A DNA stretch of 64,000 bases from the NCBI RefSeq assembly GCF_014898815.1, contig NW_026515516.1:806001-870000 (forward strand). The letters run 5' to 3'. Each line of letters starts with the position of its first letter. Position 1 is the first letter of the stretch. Origin of the DNA: Panonychus citri (taxonomy: Eukaryota > Arthropoda > Arachnida > Trombidiformes > Tetranychidae). The translations under genes were made by a program, and so were the position numbers. This document shows positions 1 through 10,231 of the stretch, piece after piece. Below the pieces are notes generated by a model. The model was not told the DNA's origin. It saw nothing but the letters and a program-made list of their open reading frames with translations, and did no database searches.

Positions 1-1
1 G

Positions 2-508
2 GATGAGTACACTTGCCCACGGGTTACAAACATGGTGGTCGCCTTCTCTCTACCTTTTGAGATAGATCTAAAACAGCTGATAAATATTTATCCTCAAACT
101 GATTACCGACCTAAACGATTCAATGGTGCTATCATTAAGACGAAAATAAATTGTTTACTAGTATTCCGAAATGGAAAGATTAATGTCGTCGGAAATAAGA
201 GAATTGAGGATGCTGAAGATGCTGTTGATGAATTGTGTTTAAAATTGCATAAGAAAAAAGAATATACAAGAAGAATAGTTAATATCGTTGCTACTTGTGC
301 ATTAGGTCATCCAATTGTGTTGAATGATCTAGCAAACAATGGAGACTTTGAATATAACCCTGAAATATACCCAGCTGCTTACTATAATATCGGTAAAGCT
401 AAAATATCGGTTTTTCATACAGGAAAAATAATTTTCACTGGCTTTTCAGATTTTACAGATATTGTGAATTCTTTTGATGAAGTTCATTTGCTAATAAAAA
501 TGATTTGA
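2..508 (+). CDS. TATA-binding-protein-like factor, 5' end cut by window edge
   Basis: The frame is open to the first bases of the window, so the Met at 32 is probably internal: in TBP it lies where the first conserved strand would be. The product shows two tandem copies of the TBP saddle motif. The first carries YRPKRFNGAII and LLVFRNGKINVVG; the second carries VNIVATCALGHPIVL, YNPEIYPAAYYNI and ISVFHTGKIIFTG. These match the TBP pattern of a PKRF block and a (V/I)F..GK(I/M)..TG block in each half. Phenylalanines in the VFRNGK and VFHTGK strands sit where TBP has DNA-kinking phenylalanines. TBP family members nucleate polymerase I/II/III pre-initiation complexes in the nucleus. The sequence is far from canonical TBP, so this is more likely a diverged paralogue (TRF/TLF-like) than the main TBP. 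No intron is seen in the visible part. It ends 23 bases from the convergent IAP gene. Confidence 0.75.
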   Translation, partial: DEYTCPRVTNMVVAFSLPFEIDLKQLINIYPQTDYRPKRFNGAIIKTKINCLLVFRNGKINVVGNKRIEDAEDAVDELCLKLHKKKEYTRRIVNIVATCALGHPIVLNDLANNGDFEYNPEIYPAAYYNIGKAKISVFHTGKIIFTGFSDFTDIVNSFDEVHLLIKMI

Positions 509-531
509 TATTTTATAAGAAAACAGTTTAT

Positions 532-1656
532 TTAATTAATCAATTTCATTCTACATATATGAGAGATACTTGATTTACAAATTGGACAATCGTCAAGCTG
601 TGTCGCACAATCGATGCAAGAGATAGCGTGATCACATGGTGCGAATACTGTACCGATTTCTTTGTCGAGACATATCTTGCAAGTGTATCTGTCCTTATCA
701 TCAGTGGGTTGTGGTAGCTCTGTAAGGGGAGTAACTGTATCTGTTGGGGAGTTGATATCATCTACGAACATCTGTCCTCGCTTCAAATATAGATAACTAC
801 ATTTAGGGAAGTAATATGCATGGACAGCCCATGCATTATCTCCTCTCTCCCAATTTGAGATTGTTCCATTGCAGTTGAAACATCTGGTGTGATCGTATAC
901 TCTAGTGTAAAAGAATCCGGCCTCTGCAAGTTCTTTGGGTGTTATTATCTCATTGATCGGCCAATTTGAGAAAGTTTCAGTCCGACTTTGTAGTGTTCTA
1001 AACTGAAGGTTCAGCGGCTTAAAGTATCGTCGTCGATTGGATGATTCTGAAAATGATACCAGCCTATTTCTTGTTATACGCCTAGATACTCTAGGAAAAC
1101 GTCGGTTCGTTCTTTCGATTGCTGGAAGATTGTTAGAATTTTCATTTTCTGTTAGGATGTTAGAGATACCAGTGACATTATCATTGTTTTGTGGTCTTGG
1201 GTAGTCATCAACTACATCTTCTCCCTCAATTTGGTTAAATATAATCACTCGATCCTCTGCAGTGTTATTAGAATGTGAAGGATTATTATTCTGTACTATC
1301 CTTGATTCTTCATTTTCATAATTAACCATGACTCTTAGAGGCGTGTTTTCCTGTAGAACAACAGTTGATATAGATCTTGGTATATTACCACAAGGAAGAC
1401 CTTGGATGAAAGGACAATCTGATGAATGAAGACGATGTTCAATCCAGTGTAAATCTTGCCAGATTGAGGCGTGGTAGAGGTATCCACAGAAAAAACATTT
1501 AACCTGTCGCGATATTCCTGTAAAGTAAAAACCATCGCGCGCTAGCTCCGTTCGGTATGAAATCTCCGTGCCCCACGCTGATTGGAAAAAGCTTTCATAT
1601 CGAGCTTGCTCGGAAGCATAAGTACTTGCATTGTTGCTTGAGTCTGTTATATTCAT
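532..1656 (-). CDS. Inhibitor of apoptosis protein: two BIR domains and a RING
   Basis: This is a single-exon gene of 374 aa. BIR1 (about residues 18-85) and BIR2 (about 220-292) both show the zinc signature C-x2-C-x16-H-x6-C. A C-terminal RING (about 325-370) shows CKIC, then APCDH, SCIDC and CPIC, the IAP type of RING. Proteins with this layout bind caspases or IAP antagonists through the BIRs and ubiquitinate targets through the RING, in the cytosol. BIR1 is unusual: the common GDDPW..H core is replaced by an IWQDLHWIEH stretch, while BIR2 keeps RGDNAWAVH. The linker between the BIRs is Asn/Ser-rich and about 130 residues long. The stop codon overlaps an AATAAA (complement of 527-532) that can serve as poly(A) signal. 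The whole gene lies in one frame with no splice signals needed, as expected for either an ancestral single-exon gene or a retrocopy. Orthology to DIAP1 or DIAP2 cannot be settled by eye. Confidence 0.92.
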   Translation of the reverse strand: MNITDSSNNASTYASEQARYESFFQSAWGTEISYRTELARDGFYFTGISRQVKCFFCGYLYHASIWQDLHWIEHRLHSSDCPFIQGLPCGNIPRSISTVVLQENTPLRVMVNYENEESRIVQNNNPSHSNNTAEDRVIIFNQIEGEDVVDDYPRPQNNDNVTGISNILTENENSNNLPAIERTNRRFPRVSRRITRNRLVSFSESSNRRRYFKPLNLQFRTLQSRTETFSNWPINEIITPKELAEAGFFYTRVYDHTRCFNCNGTISNWERGDNAWAVHAYYFPKCSYLYLKRGQMFVDDINSPTDTVTPLTELPQPTDDKDRYTCKICLDKEIGTVFAPCDHAISCIDCATQLDDCPICKSSISHICRMKLIN

Positions 1657-2224
1657 TTTAGTAGAAAAAAGAAAGAAACTTCAGATGTGACTCTTAAGAA
1701 TTTTGAAATGAAAGTGAATACTCGTCAATACAAACATTTGCTTTTTATTCGAGTTCGGTCTCCCTATCTCACTCTCTATAGATGTGCGCACTATCAATTG
1801 TATTTTTCATTGCGCATGTGTGATTTGGCTTGCAAAGTTGCTTCTGACCCCTACCCCCTAACAACATTAAGCTCCTCCCTTTTTAACGTTTAGACACATC
1901 TTACTACTCTTGGATGCAACAATTAAAGGATGATTAACATACTGATCTGAAACGGAAGATTATTCAAATTAATTTTTACGTGATTAAATATATTTCGTCC
2001 AATATATAATTTACTTTAACGGAAAAGTTAACACCAACAATTAAGCAACAATCTTGTTAAAACATAAATCTAATGGACTAATTTTTCTTGTCTACGTTGA
2101 TCAATGAGACATAATTAAGTATCCTAATGATCATGTTGATAATTTCAATTAGATGATTACCATAATCAAAGATAAAAAATCTTATTATCCTGATTATTTA
2201 AATTATCACCAACAATTAAAATTT
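1657..2224. other. Spacer upstream of the IAP gene
   Basis: This is AT-rich sequence between the IAP start and the repeat block. A short open frame at 1687-1893 has no recognisable domain and I regard it as chance. The IAP promoter should lie in the first few hundred bases, but I see no clear TATA box. Confidence 0.5.
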
Positions 2225-2534
2225 AGTTGAAATTGACCTGAAAAATTTAAGTTTTTAGCGAAAAAAAATGAATCAAATTGTTGAACTTTTTTTTCATTGA
2301 AAATGAAATGGATTTTGAATTAAATAAAACAATTAAATGTCCGCTCATTTGATTAACCAAAAGCAACAATGATAGCAATTAACCAAAAAATGATCATCTA
2401 CAATTTAGATTCACCAATTCGCTACTTTAATAGTAAATGATTAACTTGATGACCTTTTAATTGTCTCAAACTACCAGTTGATGAAAAATGAAATTAGATG
2501 ATTAAGATTAATCAAGAAAACACAATCAACTTAA
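2225..2534 (+). repeat. Direct repeat, copy 1
   Basis: This shares long near-identical stretches with 3682-3936, for example the block around GATTCACCAATTCGCTACTT and the start GAAATTGACCTGAAAA. Copy 1 carries about 57 extra bases near 2320-2385. The two copies bracket about 1.15 kb that contains two related minus-strand ORFs. Confidence 0.85.
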
Positions 2535-2538
2535 TTAA

Positions 2539-2960
2539 TCAACGGAATATATTGAGACTGATGATTGACGGGACCAGCTGATTGGTCGACTTGACTAGTC
2601 GACGACGATTGATAGGGCCTGATTCTGGTTGGTAGTAGCAGGCGGTAAAAGCTCGGAATTGCGAATATCCATTAAATCCGAAAGACCCTTGGAAGAAAAT
2701 AAGAAATTTGGACATATCAGATATATTCGAAGCAAATGGTAAAAAAATATCTATCGAACTTACAACAGTACCGCTCTGAGAAATCTGGAATTTGATTATC
2801 TCACTTTTCGCTCGTCTATATTCATTCGTTTGATCAGCGCTTATCAATTTATTAAATTTACCCGTAATCAATAATTCGTAAGTCGAATAAAGATTGTTGA
2901 GCGACCACTCGTTCTCACCTGAATCTCTCTCTATGTTAATATGGACCAGAAGATTTTTCT
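2539..2960 (-). pseudogene. ORF fragment A, weakly RFX-winged-helix-like, probably decayed
   Basis: An open minus-strand frame reads INIERDSGENEWSLNNLYST from about 2950. It is clearly related to the start of fragment B (INMKKSEETEWTMTNLYATY). A good donor (GTAAGT) and an acceptor (CTTCCAAG) delimit a possible 76-nt intron at about 2691-2766; splicing it out changes the frame and gives a short tail ending in TAG. Upstream, after a plausible acceptor near 3043, another frame reads EIIRKPNDDQLKQFRTHFKS but ends in a stop before this one. The mixture of intact splice signals and frame breaks suggests a decaying gene. The family call rests mainly on fragment B. Confidence in any function is low. 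Confidence 0.3.
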
Positions 2961-3140
2961 GATGTATGTCTTGTGCTTTTCGATTTAAAATGAGTACGAA
3001 ATTGCTTCAACTGATCATCGTTAGGCTTTCGAATTATTTCCTGAAATTTAAAGTAACAAAATTTTTGGTCAGGTTATATGAAATCAGTCATCAAACTTAT
3101 CAGATTATGAGATTTTAAATCAATTTTTTTGCTTGAATTA

Positions 3141-3472
3141 ATATGTCTTATTAAAAGATCAAGGTCATTTCCGTAAAGAAAGCGTTTCAAGGTCATCTGA
3201 AGGTAATAGCGTTATTCTTTACATTTTTCCAGCCTGGTAAATGAGTTTGGAGATTATTGTGATCGCAGATCTTAAGATATTACAGTTAAATTAAAGAGCT
3301 TTTGAAAATCTTTCATCCAATAAATTCGCATCAGAAGCTAAACTCATAGAAACCTAAAAACTTTACACTAGTGTAACTGAATATTTTATTTTATAAAATT
3401 ACCATCAAATGACCTTGAAACACTTTCTTTCAGAAATGACCTGAATGACCTTGATCTTTCAATATGACATTT
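3141..3472. repeat. Imperfect inverted repeat, arms of about 73 bases
   Basis: The plus-strand segment 3141-3213 and the reverse complement of 3400-3472 match with few differences and one small indel; about 187 bases lie between the arms. Each arm holds two copies of TCAAGGTCA (plus strand 3159-3167 and 3187-3195; minus strand at 3410-3418 and 3446-3454). The second arm overlaps the 3' end of ORF fragment B. Confidence 0.75.
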
Positions 3473-3680
3473 GAGTATTGCTCAAACTGATACCACTCGA
3501 GTCTCTGCGACTCATAGTTGCTGAGAAAATCGCAATAAATATCGGTAAAAGTAGCTGAATAGCCCTGTGTATGGTAAGTCGCGTAAAGATTAGTCATTGT
3601 CCATTCAGTTTCTTCGCTTTTTTTCATGTTTATCGCATTGAGCAAAAATTCTGGTGAATCTTGTAGATTTTAGTTTAATT
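3430..3680 (-). pseudogene. ORF fragment B, RFX-type winged-helix-like segment
   Basis: The frame is open from about 3680 to a stop at 3430. The segment DIYCDFLSNYESQRLEWYQF followed by EQYSNVI aligns without gaps to the RFX DNA-binding pattern (aromatic Y, hydrophobic pair, then a basic/Leu step, and an F-x-x-x-I end). RFX domains are winged-helix DNA binders in nuclear regulators. The domain is incomplete: the later RG..KYHYYG part is not found. A possible decayed donor follows NV. Its N-terminal part is paralogous to fragment A. It could be a genuine exon of an unannotated spliced gene or a dead copy. The RFX assignment is made from memory of the pattern and is tentative. Confidence 0.3.
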
Positions 3681-3681
3681 T

Positions 3682-3936
3682 TATTGAAATTGACCTGAAA
3701 ATGTGAGTTTTTAGCGAAAAAAATGAATCAAATTGTTGAACTTTTTTTCATTGAAAATGAAATGAAGTTTTGAACAATTAACAGAAAATGATCATCTACA
3801 ATTTAGATTCACCAATTCGCTACTTTAATAGTAAGTGATTAACTTGATGACCTTTTAATTGTCTCAAACTACCTGTTGACGAAAAATGAAATTAGATGAT
3901 TAAGATTAATCAAAAGAAAACACAATCAACTTAATC
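3682..3936 (+). repeat. Direct repeat, copy 2
   Basis: Same orientation as 2225-2534 and nearly identical over about 250 bases, lacking the 57-base insert of copy 1. It begins about 35 bases upstream (minus-strand sense) of ORF fragment B. Confidence 0.85.
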
Positions 3937-4756
3937 ACTTACAATAAGTGTTTCTAATTTATCTGAACAAACTTAGGGTCAAATGATTAAATCAACAATT
4001 AACTTGTTGATTTCCAAATCTACAAGATACCAAAATCTAATCACAAGTAAATGAAGCGACAATTTACTTAATCAGAAAATATCAATTAGTCGTATCAATC
4101 AATTTAATTGAAAGTTGAATTGTTTTTGATTAAACAAAAGTAAACGAGATCGTGAAAATCAAGTTAATCAATTTCTGTCATAGTGTTGACCAATAATGGG
4201 AATCAAATCAAATCACAATTAACCTTTGTAAATATTGACAATTTATTTTCATATGAACAACTAAATGATTAACTGAATGATTAACTTTTTGATTGTTACA
4301 ACAGGAACAAACTGACATTGAAAACACAACAATTTAACATTGGAAATTAAGTTAATCATCTTGTTAACAATAGGAACTTGATTATCGCCATTAGTAAATC
4401 CAATTACCACAAAATTATTTATCTAATCAGTTGAATGATAACAATTACAATTGAAAAAGGAACCACAATTAACTAACTACAATCAGGTGCGACTAAAAAA
4501 TATCACAAAAATTAAAGTTTTTATCAAGAAAAAGTATCTTAATGTTTAATTAATGACCAAATCTTTGAACAATTAAATTTAATTGTAAACATTTTTCAAA
4601 GATATAAAAATGTGAATAAAATTTTAATTGTTTTAAATCAAACTCGGATTACAGTTAAGTTTACAATTAGATTGATCTATTTTTTTTTCTTCGTCATTTT
4701 ATTTTGTAATTTGTTGTTGTTGGCAAAAAGATTGTGATTAGTTAATTGTTGGATAT
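3937..4756. other. AT-rich spacer, 3' side of the cuticle gene
   Basis: Sequence dense in CAATTA/TAATTG words. I see no coding signal. The cuticle gene's poly(A) site should lie near its left end (the run at 4680-4720 contains AATAAA-like words on the minus strand). Confidence 0.5.
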
Positions 4757-5459
4757 TTATGATTGATAGTTTCGTGTTGCTGTTGCCTCTTTGGGTGCAC
4801 CAAGGTAAACATTTTGTGGTGGTTGCTCGAGGGCATATTGGACACCGGCGGGAGCGGGATTGTCCATACCTGGTTCGTTGGATCTGATTGTTGCTCGGAA
4901 ACCATTTTCATCGGCGACATAATCAACATAACGGTAAACACCATAAGCATCACGATAACCATATGAACCAGTCACTCGACCTGAGCCATCACCAGTTTCT
5001 TGATGATAACGTTGATTACCATATTCATCGGTTACATCGTAATTAAAATTGTGAGGTTGAGGAGCCTTAATTGTGGGAGGTGAGAGAATCAAACAATTAA
5101 ACAATTTGCTTTCACTTGAACACACAGAAACACATTGATTTAACACCAGAATTTAGGGAAATTAAAGGGAAAAACAGTTAATTACTTACATAGTTTTCCT
5201 CTGGACCTGCGACATAAGCACCAGTGTTAACTGGAGCAGCGTTGGCATATCTGACTGGTGCAGCGGCAGCGGCAGCGTATCGCCTTGGGGCAGGAGCTGG
5301 GACAGCGGCAGCAGCGGCGTAGTTCAAGGTTGGTGCTTCTGCAGCCGCATAAGCAACAGGTCGATATTGACTTCGAGCTCGAGTTCGTGCATAAGGTACA
5401 GCAGCTTCAGAGAGCGCACAAAGAACGGTAACAATAACGATACATTGATAGGTGAACAT
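4757..5459 (-). CDS. Cuticular protein with Rebers-Riddiford chitin-binding domain
   Basis: Two exons: 5190-5459 and 4757-5065, joined in phase 0 over a 124-nt GT..AG intron, giving 192 aa. Exon 1 begins with a signal peptide (MFTYQCIVIVTVLCALSEA) followed by an Ala/Pro/Tyr-rich low-complexity region of the AAPAP and YAAAAA kind common in structural cuticle proteins. Exon 2 carries the Rebers-Riddiford core: FNYDVTDEYGNQRYHQE, then GSYGYRDAYGVYRYVDYVAD and NGFRATI, which binds chitin fibres in the extracellular cuticle. The core ends in NEPGMDNPAP, as in chelicerate RR proteins. The start is set by the signal peptide. The gene is flanked by long spacers on both sides. Expression is expected in epidermis at moulting (family knowledge). 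The class (RR-1 or RR-2) is not certain. Confidence 0.92.
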
Positions 5460-8400
5460 TTTGTTTAGTTTTCACTTTCGAAACTTGGTAAATCCGAATA
5501 ACGAAATAAAATTAAATTAAAACAATTAAATTTAATTGTTGTTATGATAACGATGGCAAGTTGTGAACTGTTTTCAATTTCATCTTCTCATTTCATCTTA
5601 AATACAAATTCCAAGTCTTGGTCAATGGTGAGCAAAAGGATGAGTCATTCGCGATTCTCTGACCAAAGAGACTCACTCACTCGCTCATCATCTGTATCAT
5701 CATCTCACTCACTCACTCACTCACTTTCTCTTTCTCTCTCTCTCTCAGGTAAGGAAAGGATGGACTTTGGATGATACAATCAAGGAGGAGACCAGAAATA
5801 TCATCATTCGTCCAGATACCAACACATGAAAGTGACCACAACCTCCGTCCATCTTTATTCATCCTCCTCCTACTCTCATCATCATCTCCTTTCACTTTCG
5901 TATTCAAGGTAAGCAATACTCTTGTTTATGTTCATCATTATAATCAACAAGATGATTATGATCTTCATCATCATCATCATCGTGAGAGCTACGAACACCA
6001 TTAATTATCTAGAAATTTTATTCTTTTTTCTTTCGAATTAAAAATTCAATCTTTTCTTTTACAAAATCTACCTTCAGGTAACATGAATAACACGAAGGTA
6101 AATCTACTAATTGGTTTTTTAATTTCGTTCTGATTAAAGGAAATGATTTACTTGTTACTAATCATCATCATGATGATAATTTATTATTGGAATTGTTAAT
6201 CTACATCTAAATCAGTTTCTTCAATTTCTCTTCATCTTCATGATTAAAACTTTTTCTTTTTTCTTAATCTTTGTCTCAATTTAAGTTTTCATGATCGATT
6301 AGATTATTAATTGTTAAATATTCAAGGTAATTTACTGATTGAAATAATATATATATCATATGGATTCACGATTATCGTGGTTACAGATATTTAAGTTAAT
6401 CTCAAACAATCAATCTTACAAATTGTTGTTAACTTTTGATTGTTTATTTGACCTTTTTTCTTGTTGATTGTTGAAAAATCTTAATATTCTGATTAACGGT
6501 TAATTGTGAAGGGTCAATAAGGTGTAATCACCAATAAGATAATAACAATTATCTAATTAGTTGATTGCAAGAGTCAAAACACTTTCACTGATTATCACCA
6601 TCACTTGATTGGGATTGATTTCAACAATCAACTATTGGTTAATTGTTGAAATCAGTTCAATTATTTGGTTGATTATTAACTTCCTATGTTAATATAACAA
6701 TTAATTTGACTTTTCAAATTGTAAATTGTAAAACTTTTTATCGTCTTAACTAATTGTTGTTGTTTCCTTTTGATTAGTTGATTGTTTCAAATTGATAATT
6801 ACTCTTGATTGTAATGAGGATATACAATGAAACAATATAGATGAGTATCATATGATAATCATCATGATTAGTTGATTAGTTAAATAAATCAACTGTTGGT
6901 CCACAATTAATATTACAAACACTAAAGGTGTAAAACAATCAAGGACAATAATTAACAATAATCATGATCATCTTTTAACAATCTAATCAAATCCATCATA
7001 ATTTTTGTTTCAACATTACAAATCTGATTGCTGTTATTACACAATTAAATTTGATTATCATCTTAATCATGTTTGTTTTTCCTGATTTAACACTTTAATT
7101 GTCAAAAAAGGTTAAAATTTGATAACAATCAACAAGTTTAATTAGATGACCAAAATTCATTCTTGAAATGATGATTGATTAGTTACAATTTAAATTATTG
7201 GAAGTTAATTAACTGAATCTATTCATGAAATCATCTAATGATTAGTTGATTTTTTTAATTACTATTTTTTGCTCCTGAAAGGTGCAAGTTAATCAATTTA
7301 CTTGTGGTTTACAATTAGTGTTATAGTTAATACAATTGGAAAGAAATTAATTAATTTGAATTAGAAAATTAATTTCGCTTCTTGATTAATCGGTTTAAAA
7401 TTAACTGATTGTTTCGTTAAAAGTCAAGGTTAATTTGAAGATTATTGTTAAATCTTTAATTGTGATTAGTATTTGTGATGGGAATTAGTTTCTATTAAAT
7501 CTTGTTAGGAGAGAGAAAGATTAACAATTAAGGATTAAAAGTTAATTACAATTAAATGAGTAGATGAGCTAAATGATTTACATAATTGTTTCAATGATAT
7601 TAAATTGTGACAATCAAATAAGACAATTAAAAAAGTGTCCTTAAGTTTATGAGTGTACACAATTTAATAAATTGTTACTAACAATTAGTAAGTCAAATGG
7701 TCAAGTTGTTGTTGATTTAAATTGTTGAAAATGATTTAATTACTCAATATAAATTGTTAATTGTGTTTAAATTTTGATTCTGATTCTGAAAATGTGACAA
7801 AACAAATTTAGTCAACAATTTGTCAACTGATTTGGTAACAAAAACTTGTATCAGAAAATTAATTGTTTAAAGATGATCAAGATAATCACTAAATCACTTG
7901 ACATGGTAAATTATTAATTCACCAACAATTAACAATCAACAATCAAAAAAAAAGCTTATGGAGTAATTGTAAAGAAAATTAATTCTAATTGTTATAAACA
8001 CACAAAAATCAACGTTGACAAGTTAATGGTCACTTGACAATCAATCGGACTGATCACAATTAACAAACGAAAACAATTAATGACAACTAATCATCTTAAT
8101 TGTTGACATAATGTTGACCCAACGAACCCAATGATTAACATGATTGTCGTTTCTAAATCAACTGATTGATTTAATTAAATCAGATGAAAACATTATCCTT
8201 TTTAATTGTTTTCCCATTTCATTTTAATTTCCTGAAAAAACTCAACAATTAACCAAATCAAAGCGAAACAATCAATTGATTAACAATTAACAAATTATTT
8301 TCTCCGAAACTTTTCCTGTCAAAATCTCACAATTAGTGCGAGAAAAAAAATAAACGTCCAACTAATCAAATCAATTCTTAAATCAATCAATCATCAGCAA

Positions 8401-9666
8401 ATCGATTAGTTTGTTAAATTTAATTTTCGCACATTTAGTTAATTGTATTGATCAATTTTCCCAAAATTGTCATTTGCTTGTCACTCGCCAATGGGTCAAC
8501 ATTAATGTTTCTGTTTTCTTATTGTTCCTCCTCTCTAATAATTAACTTTTTATACACTTGAAATTAGATTAATTACTTTGCAATTGGAATTAAATTGTTT
8601 ACAATTAGTGTCTTCAAATTCACGATCATGTTAATTTGTTAATTAAAAATAATTAAACGGTAACCAGAATCATCAAAACCTTGAACGATTTACAGTAGTA
8701 ATAAGGTAAGTGTTTATATCTGTTTCTCCATTTTTTTAATTATGTTATTGGTGCTTCTTGTTAATTAATTTAATTTAATTTCTTTAGTAATTTAACAGAT
8801 AACCAATGCTACATTTGATTGCCCACTGTGATTAATTAATCTTCTTCTTATTCTAATGATTATTTCTTCCTGGATTTCCAGGTAATCAGGTAATCATAAT
8901 TTTTTCTTTTCTTTTCTTTTCTTTGCTTATTCTCTTTTTCCTATATTTCCAATGTTTTGGCTTCTTCTCCAAAAGATTTACCTCTTTCTCTCTTGTCTTT
9001 GTATTAACTGTAATTCTTTTCTTACTTGTTTTTTGTTCTTTTTTTATTCCATAGAATTTTTAATATTTCTGGAACCAGGAAAAGGCTTGAGGGTAAACAT
9101 GAGCTTCCAATGGAAAGGAGTTCATAGATGGTGAGGAAGATTAATCTATGGAAATGATGTAATTCATCCTCTTTAATCCGATGTCTATGTTGATGCTCAT
9201 CGTTGGAAGAGAAAAAAATTAATGGTGATTTTTTTGTTCTCTTTTTCTTTATTGATAATCATCGTTACTGGTTTTCTAAACTTATTTAACTTTTTTGTCT
9301 TTATCATTTTTAAGCTCCTTTTTTTTCATTTCCAATCATCTTCTTCTTCCTGTTTCGGATTCTCTTTCACTATGGACTCAGTGGATCACCCTGACTAGGA
9401 ATCAACTGAACAACAATATATCTATGATTTGGAATCAACAATGATATAGATTTTCAAATAATCTAATGTTTTATTGGTTATCGTGTCCAGTATGATGAAT
9501 GAAAAAGAAACTTGTTGATGGTCAATGTCCGGTTTACATAAGTGCAATCATTTTTAATCAATCAATTCCATCTTATCATAATTCATAATCCATTTTATCC
9601 TTGGACAAAAAAGATATTTAAATTATTATTCTGCTGCCTGACATCTAATACTCTGATTACTTTCAG
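5460..9666. other. Long AT-rich spacer or intron
   Basis: About 4.2 kb with no convincing coding exon. Open frames at 5544-5774 and 5771-6004 are Ser/His low-complexity products of TCACTC and ATC repeats. Several joined acceptor-donor sites are present (5746-5754, near 6076, near 8880), as expected if this is the intron of a plus-strand transcript. TAATTG/CAATTA words are very frequent. Positions near 9060-9130 hold a short frame ending at a possible donor (GATG|GTGAGG), but it cannot be tied to a gene. Confidence 0.4.
5724..5754 (+). promoter_or_regulatory. Zero-length-exon (recursive) splice-site-like sequence
   Basis: A long pyrimidine tract (CTTTCTCTTTCTCTCTCTCTCTC) ends in CAG and is followed at once by GTAAGG, the acceptor-donor fusion of ratcheting splice sites in long arthropod introns. 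It would require a plus-strand transcript crossing this spacer, which I cannot show. Confidence 0.3.
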
Positions 9667-9990
9667 GATAAATTGTGTTCAACAAATTCAGCTGAAGGTG
9701 AACTTTTCGACGATGATCTTCCACGAGGTCGAGCTTCCATACTGTATGATAACAAAGCGAAATAATAACTGTAGATTGTAGTAATTAGTTGCTGTAAAAC
9801 GAAAATAAGACCAACATCGTTAATAGCATCCAATTTATACCGAAAACATTTCAACCACAAACCTTTCGAATCTTATTGGTGCAAAGTTGCTTCAATCAGC
9901 TCGATGACTTTGGGAAACAGGAAAAAGGAAACACTTAAAGAGGAAGATGACCCAAGACCAGCACCAACCGGAACATTGGAATTAATTTAA
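9667..9990 (+). CDS. Unidentified possible terminal exons of a plus-strand gene
   Basis: A clean acceptor (TTACTTTCAG) at 9666 opens a charged frame that includes AEGELFDDDLPRGRASIL. A donor GTATGA at 9744 and an acceptor AATAAG at 9809 define a 66-nt intron whose phases match exactly. The second exon (9810-9990) contains FNHKPFESYWCK, LGNRKKETLKEEDDPRPAP and ends TGTLELI-stop. The composition is protein-like and both exons stay open. I do not recognise the family, and upstream exons were not found, although a phase-0 donor would be required. It could be the 3' end of a gene whose long intron is the preceding spacer, or a remnant. The stop lies 66 bases from the end of the Piwi remnant on the other strand. 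Confidence 0.3.
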
Positions 9991-10056
9991 GTTAATTTTC
10001 GATAAGAAAATTAAACATCGATGTAACATGGTAGCATATTGAAAGAGAGGAGATGT

Positions 10057-10176
10057 TTAAATGTAAAGAATGTGTTGATTAGCTAACTCATGACTGCGCT
10101 CTTGGTGAACGATGACTCTAATTAAACAGTCCAATTTGTAAGCGCACTGACAAGGCGCTGGAACAGAAATGGTTCC
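10057..10176 (-). pseudogene. Piwi C-terminal exon remnant
   Basis: After an acceptor (ATCAACAG) this minus-strand exon reads GTISVPAPCQCAYKLDCLI and ends with ELANQHILYI-stop. That is the distinctive Piwi-subfamily C-terminus (pattern GT..VPAP..YAHKLA..., then a short tail ending in an aromatic or aliphatic residue). The other surviving parts of the same gene lie beyond the LTR retrotransposon at 17461-18420. An exon end at GCCGAG|GTACTA on the far side is phase-compatible with this exon. About 85 residues normally found between the two segments, including the catalytic His region, are absent. It is therefore annotated as part of a broken gene. Confidence 0.75.
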
Positions 10177-10231
10177 CTGTTGATATTAATAAAATGTTTT
10201 CAATTAAACAGAAATCATTAGCAATTGATGT

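Noticed and set aside
10141..10176. tRNA-like GCGC..GGCGC stem near 10150
   Set aside because: No cloverleaf could be drawn, and the bases are explained as the Piwi C-terminal exon on the minus strand.
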